In this document: positions 49,896 to 58,378 of the stretch, one piece after another | Position numbering within the stretch: position 1 is the stretch's first letter | Layout of the letters: every line of letters begins with the position of its first letter | Origin: DATAPD01 sp036265385 | GTDB taxonomy: Bacteria; Acidobacteriota; Terriglobia; Terriglobales; Acidobacteriaceae | Assembly: GCA_036265385.1 (NCBI GenBank) | Contig: DATAPD010000070.1 | Span: 1 to 64,000 of the forward strand | Direction of reading: 5' to 3' | Length of the DNA stretch: 64,000 bases | Notes under the pieces: generated by a model | What the model saw: only the letters and a program-made list of their open reading frames with translations | Databases searched by the model: none | What the model was told of the DNA's origin: nothing | Position numbers and translations under genes: made by a program

Positions 49896-51068
49896 GTGAT
49901 GCCGGAGCTTTCAGTAGTAATTGTGGCCGCCGACGCGGAACAAAGGGCTGTTCTGCAAGTGCTTGTCGACGGCACCAGTGTCGCGAAGGCCGTCTATAGC
50001 AGCGCAACTCTACCGGTGGCTGCGACGGACCCGGCATTGCGCCGACTTCATAGTCATCGGCCAGAGGTTGTGCTTGTTGACGTACCCGCCGACAACACAC
50101 CAGGTGCGTTGCGCGCCATCGAACTACTTCATCAGGAAATGCCGGAAGCTGCCGTGTTCGCAATCGGGAGCATGACACAGCCCCAATTGATCGTAAATGC
50201 CATGAGAGCGGGTGCGCGCGAATACATTGAGCGCCCCACGACCACGACTGATCTGCTCGAAGCGTTCGTTCGTCTGTCGGCAGCCCAACGCAAAGGACGT
50301 CGTGAAGGCAAGCGCGGAAAAGTATTCACTGTAATCAATGCCAAGGGTGGAAGTGGCGCCACGACCGTCGCAGTAAACCTAGCTCTCGCACTTCAAAACG
50401 CGCACGGGAACTCTGCTCTGATGGACCTTGCGCCTCTCGGACATGCGGCCCTTCATCTCAACATGAAGGGACAGTTCACTGTCAATGACGCCATCGAGAA
50501 CTTGCATCGCATGGATAGTTCTCTGATGGACAGCTTCATGGTTCGTCACAGCAGCGGACTCCATTTACTTGCTGGAACAAGCGTCCCATCAGGCGAACCT
50601 TCGACCAGCGAATTTGCACGCTTGTTCGACATGATGGTGAACCATTACCGATATGTTGTCGTGGACGCTTCCTCGCGTCTCGATGCTGCGACTAGGTTGG
50701 CATGCAACCTGGCGGAGACTGTTTTGCTGGTCGCTCACGCGGATGTAGCATCGCTTTGGAGCGCGGCACGAGTGGTGCAATACGTTGGAGACGCAGGCGG
50801 ACGCGAACGTGTTCGTTTGGTGCTGAACAGATTTCGCAAGATACCGGGGTTTAGCGAAGAGGATGCTGAAGCTGCGGCTGGCATCAAGCTGATCTGGCGA
50901 ATTCCAAACCAGTATTTCGCTGTGTCGACAGCCATCGATCGCGGCATACCCCCTATGCAACAAGGACACACCGAGATCGCACGTTCCTTCGCTGGCTTGG
51001 CCGCTGCACTGACTCAGGACGACGATGAAGTAAAACGCACGACTTGGTCTCTATTCAAAACGGTATAA
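49896..51068 (+). CDS. cpaE: Tad localisation ATPase CpaE/TadZ
   Basis: 390 residues from a GTG start. Residues about 1-130 are a receiver-like pseudo-domain (LSVVIVAADAEQRAVLQVLV, GAREYIERPTTTTDLLEAFV) without a clear phospho-Asp. Residues about 140-390 are a MinD/ParA-like domain with the deviant Walker A VINAKGGSGATTVAVNLA. In it the usual C-terminal Lys of GKT is replaced, as known for TadZ/CpaE. It positions the pilus machine at the cell pole. It lies 6 bases before cpaF. Confidence 0.92.
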   Translation: MMPELSVVIVAADAEQRAVLQVLVDGTSVAKAVYSSATLPVAATDPALRRLHSHRPEVVLVDVPADNTPGALRAIELLHQEMPEAAVFAIGSMTQPQLIVNAMRAGAREYIERPTTTTDLLEAFVRLSAAQRKGRREGKRGKVFTVINAKGGSGATTVAVNLALALQNAHGNSALMDLAPLGHAALHLNMKGQFTVNDAIENLHRMDSSLMDSFMVRHSSGLHLLAGTSVPSGEPSTSEFARLFDMMVNHYRYVVVDASSRLDAATRLACNLAETVLLVAHADVASLWSAARVVQYVGDAGGRERVRLVLNRFRKIPGFSEEDAEAAAGIKLIWRIPNQYFAVSTAIDRGIPPMQQGHTEIARSFAGLAAALTQDDDEVKRTTWSLFKTV

Positions 51069-51074
51069 AGACAA

Positions 51075-52370
51075 ATGGGGAATCCGACCACATTCGTACG
51101 AAGTGAGTATCAGCAGGTTAAGGCGGATCTTCATCGCAAGATTCTTGATCGGCTTGATTTGGAGAAATTAGGCCGCGCGGGTGGCGACTCCGCCCGCGAT
51201 GACGTCCTTGCGGTGATCCGCACTTCGGTTAATAGCGAAGCTGTTCCCCTGAGCTTCGCCGAGCGCGAACGTCTGGCTCGAGAAATTCTCGATGAGATTT
51301 TCGGCTTGGGACCACTCGAGCCGTTGCTTAAAGATCCGAGCGTTTCCGATATTCTCGTCAACCGCTTTGATCGTGTCTACATCGAACGCGCCGGCAAGCT
51401 GGAGCTCACCGGTCTATCGTTCAAAGATAATGCACACCTCATGCAAATCATCGACCGTATTGTCTCGCGCGTGGGCCGTCGTGTCGATGAATCGTCGCCC
51501 ATGGTCGACGCACGACTTCTAGATGGATCACGTGTAAACGCAATTATTCCGCCCCTCGCAATTGATGGCCCCAGTCTCTCCATCCGCCGCTTCGGTCGAG
51601 ATCCAATCACCGCCCGCAATATGATTGAGAACAAGACTTTGACAGAGCCAATGCTCGAATTGCTGTCGTCGATGGTAAAGGGCCGGCTCAATCTGTTGAT
51701 ATCTGGCGGTACTGGCGCCGGCAAAACAACACTGCTCAATGTTCTTTCCGGATATATTCCAAACTCCGAGCGCATCGTAACGATTGAAGACGCGGCCGAA
51801 CTTCAGATGAAGCAGGACCACATCGTTCGTCTGGAAACGCGTCCGCCGAACATCGAAGGCAAAGGTGCTGTTCGACAAAGGCAGTTAGTAATCAACAGCC
51901 TCCGTATGCGACCCGATCGCATCGTCGTTGGCGAGGTGCGCGGTGAAGAAGCTTTTGACATGCTTCAGGCCATGAACACTGGTCACGAAGGCTCTTTGAC
52001 GACCGTCCACGCCAACTCTCAACGCGATGCATTGGCTCGTGTCGAAAATATGGTGTCGATGGCCAATCTGAATATCCCGGAGCGTGCGGTTCGCCAGCAG
52101 ATCGTCTCCGCCATCAACGCAGTCGTTCAGATTGCTCGTCTTGCCGACGGCACGCGGAAGGTCCTGACTATTTCCGAAATCTCCGGCATGGAAGGCGATG
52201 CCATCATCATGCAAGACATCTTTGTCTTCGAGCGTACCGGCATTGATGAAGCTGGCAAGGTTAGAGGCGCTTTCAAGGCCACGGGCGTTCGACCGGTGTT
52301 CTCTGATCGGTTGGCGACCGCTGGTGCCCGCCTGCGCCCATCTTTGTTCGAGTCTAGGGTTGAGGTGTAG
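51075..52370 (+). CDS. cpaF: Tad pilus assembly ATPase CpaF/TadA
   Basis: 431 residues. The N-domain (LAREILDEIFGLGPLEPLLKDPSVSDILVNRFDRVYIERAGKLE) precedes Walker A LLISGGTGAGKTTLLNVLSG. The Asp box is VTIEDAAELQM, the Walker B region MRPDRIVVGEVRGEEAFDMLQAMNTGHEGSLTTVHANS. It is a bidirectional secretion ATPase driving pilus extension and retraction. All motifs are intact and the length is standard. Confidence 0.96.
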   Translation: MGNPTTFVRSEYQQVKADLHRKILDRLDLEKLGRAGGDSARDDVLAVIRTSVNSEAVPLSFAERERLAREILDEIFGLGPLEPLLKDPSVSDILVNRFDRVYIERAGKLELTGLSFKDNAHLMQIIDRIVSRVGRRVDESSPMVDARLLDGSRVNAIIPPLAIDGPSLSIRRFGRDPITARNMIENKTLTEPMLELLSSMVKGRLNLLISGGTGAGKTTLLNVLSGYIPNSERIVTIEDAAELQMKQDHIVRLETRPPNIEGKGAVRQRQLVINSLRMRPDRIVVGEVRGEEAFDMLQAMNTGHEGSLTTVHANSQRDALARVENMVSMANLNIPERAVRQQIVSAINAVVQIARLADGTRKVLTISEISGMEGDAIIMQDIFVFERTGIDEAGKVRGAFKATGVRPVFSDRLATAGARLRPSLFESRVEV

Positions 52371-52375
52371 CACCG

Positions 52376-53344
52376 ATGGTTGCCATCATTGCCGTGCTCG
52401 CTTTCATCGTGGTAGCGCTGGTTGCCTTTGTGATTTTCTCGTTGCTCGACGAGCGCAGTTCTAAAGCCAGGCTCTTGCGCGAACGCCTGGCCACAGTCGA
52501 AAAATCTTCCGAGAAACAGCCGAGCCCCGAGTTGGCGCTGCTCCGGGACGAGATGTTGAGTGAGATCCCGGCTCTCGACAACATACTGAAACGATCACAG
52601 CGTGTCTCTGCCTTACAGACGATGCTTGAGCAAGCCAACGTTCAAGCTCGCGCCGGGAATTTCCTGCTCATTTGTTTTGGCGTTGCGGCAGCTTCGGGCA
52701 TAGTTGTCACTCTGTGGAGCCGATCCCCGATGATCGGCTGGGTTGGGTTGCTGCTCGGGTTCTTTCTTCCATACTCGTATGCCTCATATCTTCGAAACAA
52801 GCGCTTTCAAAAGTTCGAAGAGCGCTTCCCAGAAGCCATTGATACTTTGGCTCGGGCAGTCCGCGCCGGACATGCATTCACAACAGCATTGGAAATGATC
52901 GGAACTGAAGTAGCCGAACCCGTTGCAGGAGAATTCCGTAAGCTTTATGAAGAACAAAAATTTGGTCTTCCGGTGCGAGACGCGTTGATGAATCTGGTCG
53001 ACCGCATCCCCCTTGTAGACGTCAAATTTTTTGTTACTGCCGTAATGCTGCAAAGGGAAACGGGGGGTAATCTCGCGGAAATCCTGGATAACCTTTCCTA
53101 CGTGATTCGTGAGCGATTCAAGATTATGCGTCAGGTCAGGGTCTATACGGCCCAAGGTCGTTTGACGATGATGCTACTGATGGGACTGCCTCCAGCAATC
53201 GTTCTCATTATGCTTTCATCGAATCCTGACTTCATCAGGCCTTTGTTTGCAGACCCGATCGGCCACACCCTGATCGTGGTCGGAATCACGCTGCAAACCG
53301 TCGGCTACTTCGTGATTCGGAAGATCATTCGTATTCAGGTTTGA
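52376..53344 (+). CDS. tadB: Tad inner-membrane platform protein TadB
   Basis: 322 residues. An N-terminal membrane segment, a charged linker, then a T2SSF domain (about 155-300) with FPEAIDTLARAVRAGHAFTTALEMIG and FFVTAVMLQRETGGNLAEILDNLSYVIRERFKI. The RETGGNLAEIL motif is characteristic of TadB. It pairs with TadC to form the platform above the ATPase. It starts 5 bases after cpaF. Confidence 0.93.
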   Translation: MVAIIAVLAFIVVALVAFVIFSLLDERSSKARLLRERLATVEKSSEKQPSPELALLRDEMLSEIPALDNILKRSQRVSALQTMLEQANVQARAGNFLLICFGVAAASGIVVTLWSRSPMIGWVGLLLGFFLPYSYASYLRNKRFQKFEERFPEAIDTLARAVRAGHAFTTALEMIGTEVAEPVAGEFRKLYEEQKFGLPVRDALMNLVDRIPLVDVKFFVTAVMLQRETGGNLAEILDNLSYVIRERFKIMRQVRVYTAQGRLTMMLLMGLPPAIVLIMLSSNPDFIRPLFADPIGHTLIVVGITLQTVGYFVIRKIIRIQV

Positions 53345-53348
53345 AATT

Positions 53349-54254
53349 ATGTTGCTAATCATTAGCATCGTCGTGTTTGTAACCATTGTGCTAGCGGTGC
53401 TCGCCTTTGGAACGGCTGCTGCCACGCCTTCGTCCGTGCTAGGCGAGCGACTGAAATCTCTGGGGACACAACGTGTTCAGGTTAGTCCGCAGCGGCAGCC
53501 TATTCGCGAACGCCTGGAACAGGCCCTGGATCCGCTCAGTAAGGCCCTTCCCATCTCGCCGACAGACGTTTCGCAAACGAGGGCTTGGCTGATCCAAGCA
53601 GGTTATCGCGATCCCAAACACGTCACTATTTTTTACGGTGTGCGAGCGTTATTTGCTTTTGTGGCTCTCGCTGGAGTAGTCATCTTTGGCGGGGCAAAAT
53701 CTCCGATGCTTCTCATCGGTATCCCCGCTTTTGGATTCTTTCTTCCACGCTTCTTTCTAAAGCGGATGATTCGCGATCGCCAGACACGCATACGGGTTGG
53801 TTTGCCGGACGCTTTGGACCTGACTGTGATCTGCGTGGAAGCTGGACTGGCACTCGATCAAGCAATGCAGCGCGTCGGCGAGGATTTGAAGCATGCTCAC
53901 AAAGATCTCAGCGATGAGTTTCATCTCGTCAACTTGGAGATGCGCGCCGGAAAACCGCGAGCTGAGGCATTGCGCAACTTGGCCGAGCGCACAGGCGTTG
54001 ATGACATAAAAGCATTGGTTGGAACCTTGATTCAAACAGATCGGTTTGGCACGAGCGTTGCCCAGGCACTGCGCGTCCACTCGGATTCTCTGCGCACGGA
54101 ACGTCGGCAGCGCGCGGAAGAACAGGCTGCGAAAACTACCATCAAGATGATTCCTCCATTGGTCGTCTTCGTTTTGCCCTCCATCATGATCGTCTCGCTT
54201 GGGCCTGCCATCATCGCGCTGGTTCGCATTTTGTTGCCGCCCAGCGGCCGATAA
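53349..54254 (+). CDS. tadC: Tad inner-membrane platform protein TadC
   Basis: 301 residues. T2SSF domain about 145-270 with GLPDALDLTVICVEAGLALDQAMQRVGEDL and LIQTDRFGTSVAQALRVHSDSLRTERRQRAEEQAAK. The QTDRFGTSVAQALRVHSD signature is typical of TadC. The final hydrophobic segment is LVVFVLPSIMIVSLGPAIIAL. It is the partner of TadB, 4 bases upstream. Confidence 0.94.
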   Translation: MLLIISIVVFVTIVLAVLAFGTAAATPSSVLGERLKSLGTQRVQVSPQRQPIRERLEQALDPLSKALPISPTDVSQTRAWLIQAGYRDPKHVTIFYGVRALFAFVALAGVVIFGGAKSPMLLIGIPAFGFFLPRFFLKRMIRDRQTRIRVGLPDALDLTVICVEAGLALDQAMQRVGEDLKHAHKDLSDEFHLVNLEMRAGKPRAEALRNLAERTGVDDIKALVGTLIQTDRFGTSVAQALRVHSDSLRTERRQRAEEQAAKTTIKMIPPLVVFVLPSIMIVSLGPAIIALVRILLPPSGR

Positions 54255-54276
54255 TAGTTAGGAGTCAGAACTCGGA

Positions 54277-54675
54277 ATGGCGTCGGGAGTTCCCACGGGG
54301 TACGCCTTTAATCGGACACGGAAAGAATATCTTGCGACAGAATTATTCATCGCGAATACGCATTGGTCCCGCCTCCGTGGACTGATGGCCTCCGCGCCGG
54401 GAAGCCTCCGGCCAGGGCAAGGATTGTGGATCGTTCCCTGCCGTGGCGTTCACACAATGGCTATGCGTTTTCCCATCGACGTTATTTACCTCGACAAGGC
54501 AAATTATGTCGTTCATCTATCCGAGGATTTGCGTCCCTGGCGCTTCGCGCCCATCCGCATCGCTGCTGCGTCTGTGCTTGAATTGCCAAGTCGGACTATT
54601 CACAGAACGCAGACAGTAATCGGTGACCACATCGACATCACACTAGAGCAGCCAACACATTCGGAAGCAGCATGA
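54277..54675 (+). CDS. DUF192 family protein
   Basis: 132 residues, one DUF192 domain: ATELFIANTHWSRLRGLMASAPGSLRPGQGLWIVPCRGVHTMAMRFPIDVIYLDK and a C-terminal ASVLELPSRTI. The family is a small beta-barrel of unknown function, usually exported; no signal peptide is seen here. It is placed after tadC and overlaps the next gene by ATGA, so it is translated with the Tad cluster, as seen in other Acidobacteriota and Deltaproteobacteria Tad loci. Confidence 0.85.
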   Translation: MASGVPTGYAFNRTRKEYLATELFIANTHWSRLRGLMASAPGSLRPGQGLWIVPCRGVHTMAMRFPIDVIYLDKANYVVHLSEDLRPWRFAPIRIAAASVLELPSRTIHRTQTVIGDHIDITLEQPTHSEAA

Positions 54676-56777
54676 ATGACGCGCCCAAATTATTGATCGA
54701 ATGGTCGTCTCGTTGGGATGACTTTAAGACAGCTGTTGGCCCAGCATTCTCTCGATCGCCCGAGAAGCTTGCGGGCGAAGCTGCCACCGGTCTCTTCCCA
54801 TATCGCGGCATCCTGGTCTCTTGGGGATTAGAAATTTTTTTGCTCGTAGCCGTGATCGTGTTGCCGGGCAAGCTACAAAGTTTAAGCCCTTATGTACCAC
54901 CCACAACGCCCAAATATGACGTGATTTACTACACGGGGGATGAATTACCACAAACCGAAGACGCTGGCGGTGCACAAGCGGGTCGCACAGGAGAGGCTGG
55001 AGGCAGCGAAGCAAAGCATCGATCTCAGACAATCAAGGTGTCCCGCGGCTCCTCTCTCAGTGAGAAGGTTGTCGATGCTCCCAAGTTAAAACTGCCAACC
55101 ACAAACCTGGACGTCGCCAACTTGTTGGCCCTGCATTCGATTCCCGGGCCTGCGCCAGCAGAGGGTTTACAGCGATCACTCCCGTCTGCGACCTTGCCTC
55201 AGATGAATGCCGTCGCTCCAACTCCGGATGTCGGCATTCCGAAGCTTCAACTACCTCCCTCACTCGTTACCGGCGTCGCCGCTCCGATGCCATCAGTTAG
55301 CCGCGACAAAATGAGGAACTCTGCTGCCTTAGCAGCCCAAGCAGTCCCACCTGCTCCTGGTGATCTTCAACGTGAAGTTGGTTCGTCCAGCGTTCCGGTC
55401 GCGAGAACAACGGAAATCGTTCCCCCTCCGATCTCTGCCCCAGTGAGGGATGCGGATCACGTCGCCAAATTGACCTTACCGGCACCCAACGTCGTTGCGC
55501 CACCTCCGAGTCAGGTGCAGCGGGAGCTCAGCAAGATCGGGAGTTCAGGTTCCGGAGATGTGCGCAGCCAGGTAGTTCCACCGCCGGTGCAATCTGCAAG
55601 CGGTTCTCTTGGCAGGATGAACGCTGCGGTGGGTGGATTCGGTTCAAGCAACGACAATGTTGTCGCTCCTCCGTCGCAGTCCGGAGACCGCTCATTGAAT
55701 CGTAATGGGACAGGGTCACTCATCGGGAATACTAACGTCGTTGCGCCCCCATCAGACTCCGGTAATCGCGCGATCGGCGGACAAAACCTAGGCGGCGTGC
55801 TCAGTGCAGCTAACGTCGTTCCGCCTCCCCCCACCCTCGGCGGACAAGGCTCGGCGAACGGTGACGGCACTGGGAAGAAAGGCTCCGGCCGGGGCTCGCC
55901 ATTTGATCTCGGCTCGAGTGTTGCGCCCCCAGGTGGTGGTGGCGGTAGTGGAGGCGGTTCAGGCATCGTGCTGTCTAACAAGCCCGGCAGCGCTGTCGGC
56001 GTACCCGGTGCTGGCGCGGCCGGATCGCTCGCGATGTCACCTGCTGGCGGGGATAAGCCGGGTCTTGGTGGATCGGGCGGCGGGACTGGGATTGGCCATG
56101 GGACGGGGCCCGGTAGCGGCTTGACGGGTTCTGGTTCTGGTGCTGGGCGGGAAGGCGGCGGACATGGGTCTGATCCGAATGCACACAATGGAATATCGCC
56201 TTACCCCGGTCCGGGCGGCGCTGGAAAGGGCACAAATGGTACTCCTGCTGTCCCTGGAGTTTCCGTTCAGGGTGGTAACACAATCACGTTGCCCAGCTTC
56301 GGATCAAACGGCGATCCAAACGGCTCCGCCCCCGGCCGCTCTTCAGTGGCGAACAATCGAAAAGGACCCGACATTCAAATCGTCGCCACACCACGATCTG
56401 GTGGCGGCTTTAATCAATACGGTGCTCTGAAAGGCGACCGAAACTATACCCTCTACATAGGAACTTCAGTTGGAACGGTGGTCATGCAATATGCAGACCC
56501 TGCTTCCGTTTCGCATCCCTATGCCGAAGACTTAAGCGCGCCAGATCCGTTGCATGCTGAGCTTCCCGCAGGAGTGTTGCGGGTGCCAGTCACCATTGCA
56601 TGCATTTTGAATCGAGAAGGCGTGATCAAGAGTGCCCACATTCTTCAATCAGGCGACCCGGATACCGCAGCTAAGATAATGGCCGCTTTGACAAATTGGA
56701 AGTTTCGCCCAGCCCTCCGCGGCGATCAACCTGTGGAGGTTAATGCGATCCTCGGTTTTAATACCAATACCGATTAA
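54672..56777 (+). CDS. TonB-like protein with long Pro/Gly-rich linker and repeated VVAPP motifs
   Basis: 701 residues. One membrane segment (ILVSWGLEIFLLVAVIVLPG, about 46-66) anchors it. A roughly 500-residue linker follows, with at least six copies of an NVVAPPxS / VVPPP unit (about 270-400) and then a Gly-rich tract (about 420-530). The C-terminal about 100 residues (RVPVTIACILNREGVIKSAHILQSGDPDTAAKIMAALTNWKFRPALRGDQPVEV) form a TonB C-terminal domain. No ExbB/ExbD genes are nearby. Cotranscription with the Tad genes suggests a periplasm-spanning partner of the pilus rather than classic TonB. Its stop abuts the convergent neighbour. Confidence 0.75.
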   Translation: MNDAPKLLIEWSSRWDDFKTAVGPAFSRSPEKLAGEAATGLFPYRGILVSWGLEIFLLVAVIVLPGKLQSLSPYVPPTTPKYDVIYYTGDELPQTEDAGGAQAGRTGEAGGSEAKHRSQTIKVSRGSSLSEKVVDAPKLKLPTTNLDVANLLALHSIPGPAPAEGLQRSLPSATLPQMNAVAPTPDVGIPKLQLPPSLVTGVAAPMPSVSRDKMRNSAALAAQAVPPAPGDLQREVGSSSVPVARTTEIVPPPISAPVRDADHVAKLTLPAPNVVAPPPSQVQRELSKIGSSGSGDVRSQVVPPPVQSASGSLGRMNAAVGGFGSSNDNVVAPPSQSGDRSLNRNGTGSLIGNTNVVAPPSDSGNRAIGGQNLGGVLSAANVVPPPPTLGGQGSANGDGTGKKGSGRGSPFDLGSSVAPPGGGGGSGGGSGIVLSNKPGSAVGVPGAGAAGSLAMSPAGGDKPGLGGSGGGTGIGHGTGPGSGLTGSGSGAGREGGGHGSDPNAHNGISPYPGPGGAGKGTNGTPAVPGVSVQGGNTITLPSFGSNGDPNGSAPGRSSVANNRKGPDIQIVATPRSGGGFNQYGALKGDRNYTLYIGTSVGTVVMQYADPASVSHPYAEDLSAPDPLHAELPAGVLRVPVTIACILNREGVIKSAHILQSGDPDTAAKIMAALTNWKFRPALRGDQPVEVNAILGFNTNTD

Positions 56778-58337
56778 TTAAGGTTTTGGTGTTGCGCGCT
56801 CGAATAGAACCGCCGTTTCGTCGCGGTAAACAGCTTGCCAACCGCTTCCCGGCAAAACCGTGGCGAGTGAAGAATCTGGACGAATGAGGACGTTCCTCAC
56901 TTTCCATTCATCCAAGACTCTGTCCCATCCAGGCTGCACCCGCACTAGCGCCAAGTACTCTCTAAAGAAGTGCTCACCGTAGAAATCATGACGATCGTCA
57001 ACAACCACTTTTGAGTGCGGCCACATCCGATAGATGACATAACCACCCCAGTAGTCCGGGCAAAAAATCGGTTCCTGTGTTCCGTTTTCTGTGAGCCACT
57101 CCGCGGCTTTCACCGGAAACCTTTGAGGATCAAATTGTGCATGGACGATTGGTTTCGCTCCCAGTTGCCCATCAGTCACACAAACGATCAGTGTTGATAA
57201 AACCAAGAGAGCGGGCCAAAAATGTACATTCATGGATCTCTCGAACTCTCCCGCAGTTCCGCGATTAAGCTCAAGGCTCCTCAATGAACTCATCGACTTC
57301 GACAGCGGTGGCCCAATTTCAAACGCTATCAAAACTGCAGCTAGGGGAATGTTGCGAGAAGCGTATAAGCCGGCTGCGACTGCGAGCATAAGAACTAGGA
57401 ACCCGCTAGCCCGCACGCTTTTACCGGCACGAACAAGGACGAACATGGTCAGCAGAACTAGCAACAAGAAGCATTTCTGTGCCACGCCATGGAAATCGGG
57501 TGACCGGAACTCGTCGATCTGGTCCATCAAGAAACGGTTGTTCAGATACCGGACAACGTGCAGGTGTAGGCGATATCCGTAAGGATTGACAAATGTGGCC
57601 GCAACTGTCGCGATGAGCGCGAGACTTAATCTTCGAACTTGGCTTTGTCTTCTCACCTGCTCAAACGTGTCCACTGTGCCGAAACGTTCTATCAAAGCAC
57701 CGATCCAGTAACACGCTAGAAGAACTATTCCGAACAGAAAACCGCCATGCATGTTTACCCACACCAGCATGAGCAAGGGCAGGAAATACAGAAGTTGTGA
57801 CTTTGATCGATTGCTATCCCATCGTTCGAGGATCACTTCAAAGATCAGAAGAAAAAGCCAGCTGATGATATGGGGTCGCGCGAAGAAGTGAATTGTGGAA
57901 GCCGACATCGCTAGCAGGACAATCAGAAGCGCGATCGGAATCTTGGTGCCCCGACGCACTAAGACTTTGAGGAGATACGAAAAGATCCCCGCTATGACCA
58001 GCGCTGTCCACCATACGACCCCATTTAATCCTAAGCGCACATGAATGGCTCCGAGCAAAATGTCATAGAGCCATTCCCATCCGAACCACGCCTGTCCCGA
58101 CATGCTTGATGAGAATGGATCGCTGTGCGGAATCGATGTAGTTTGCAGAATTTGTTCGCCGTTGCGGATATGCCAGCCCACATCGCCATCAGCCAGGGGC
58201 TTGCCTGATAACGCGCCCGCAAACAGACTCCAAAAAAGGATGAGGAAGACCAGATCAGCCACCGAGGGAAAGAGAATACGAACCCACCTCGGGATCTCGC
58301 GGGTCTCGGGCGTTAGACTTCCAACAGGCGCAAGCAT
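56778..58337 (-). CDS. Large multi-pass membrane protein (GT-C-like)
   Basis: 519 residues with about 10-11 membrane segments. DGDVGWHIRNGEQILQTTSIPHSDPFSSSMSGQAWFGWEWLYDILLG near residue 52 holds an acidic first-loop motif (DxD-like) of GT-C glycosyltransferases, and the soluble C-terminus (PEPIFCPDYWGGYVIYRMWPHSKVVVDDRHDFYG) is conserved in this widespread acidobacterial family. Sugar transfer to a lipid or protein is inferred. The stop codon lies base-to-base against that of the Tad-linked gene. Confidence 0.7.
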   Translation of the reverse strand: MLAPVGSLTPETREIPRWVRILFPSVADLVFLILFWSLFAGALSGKPLADGDVGWHIRNGEQILQTTSIPHSDPFSSSMSGQAWFGWEWLYDILLGAIHVRLGLNGVVWWTALVIAGIFSYLLKVLVRRGTKIPIALLIVLLAMSASTIHFFARPHIISWLFLLIFEVILERWDSNRSKSQLLYFLPLLMLVWVNMHGGFLFGIVLLACYWIGALIERFGTVDTFEQVRRQSQVRRLSLALIATVAATFVNPYGYRLHLHVVRYLNNRFLMDQIDEFRSPDFHGVAQKCFLLLVLLTMFVLVRAGKSVRASGFLVLMLAVAAGLYASRNIPLAAVLIAFEIGPPLSKSMSSLRSLELNRGTAGEFERSMNVHFWPALLVLSTLIVCVTDGQLGAKPIVHAQFDPQRFPVKAAEWLTENGTQEPIFCPDYWGGYVIYRMWPHSKVVVDDRHDFYGEHFFREYLALVRVQPGWDRVLDEWKVRNVLIRPDSSLATVLPGSGWQAVYRDETAVLFERATPKP

Positions 58338-58378
58338 GGGCGCCCTATGTTACCTGACCGAGCGCTTCGATTCGACGC

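Noticed and set aside
55511..56188. 225-codon open frame on the minus strand
   Set aside because: It is the antisense of the Pro/Gly-rich linker of the TonB-like protein. It has low-complexity composition and no ribosome-binding site.
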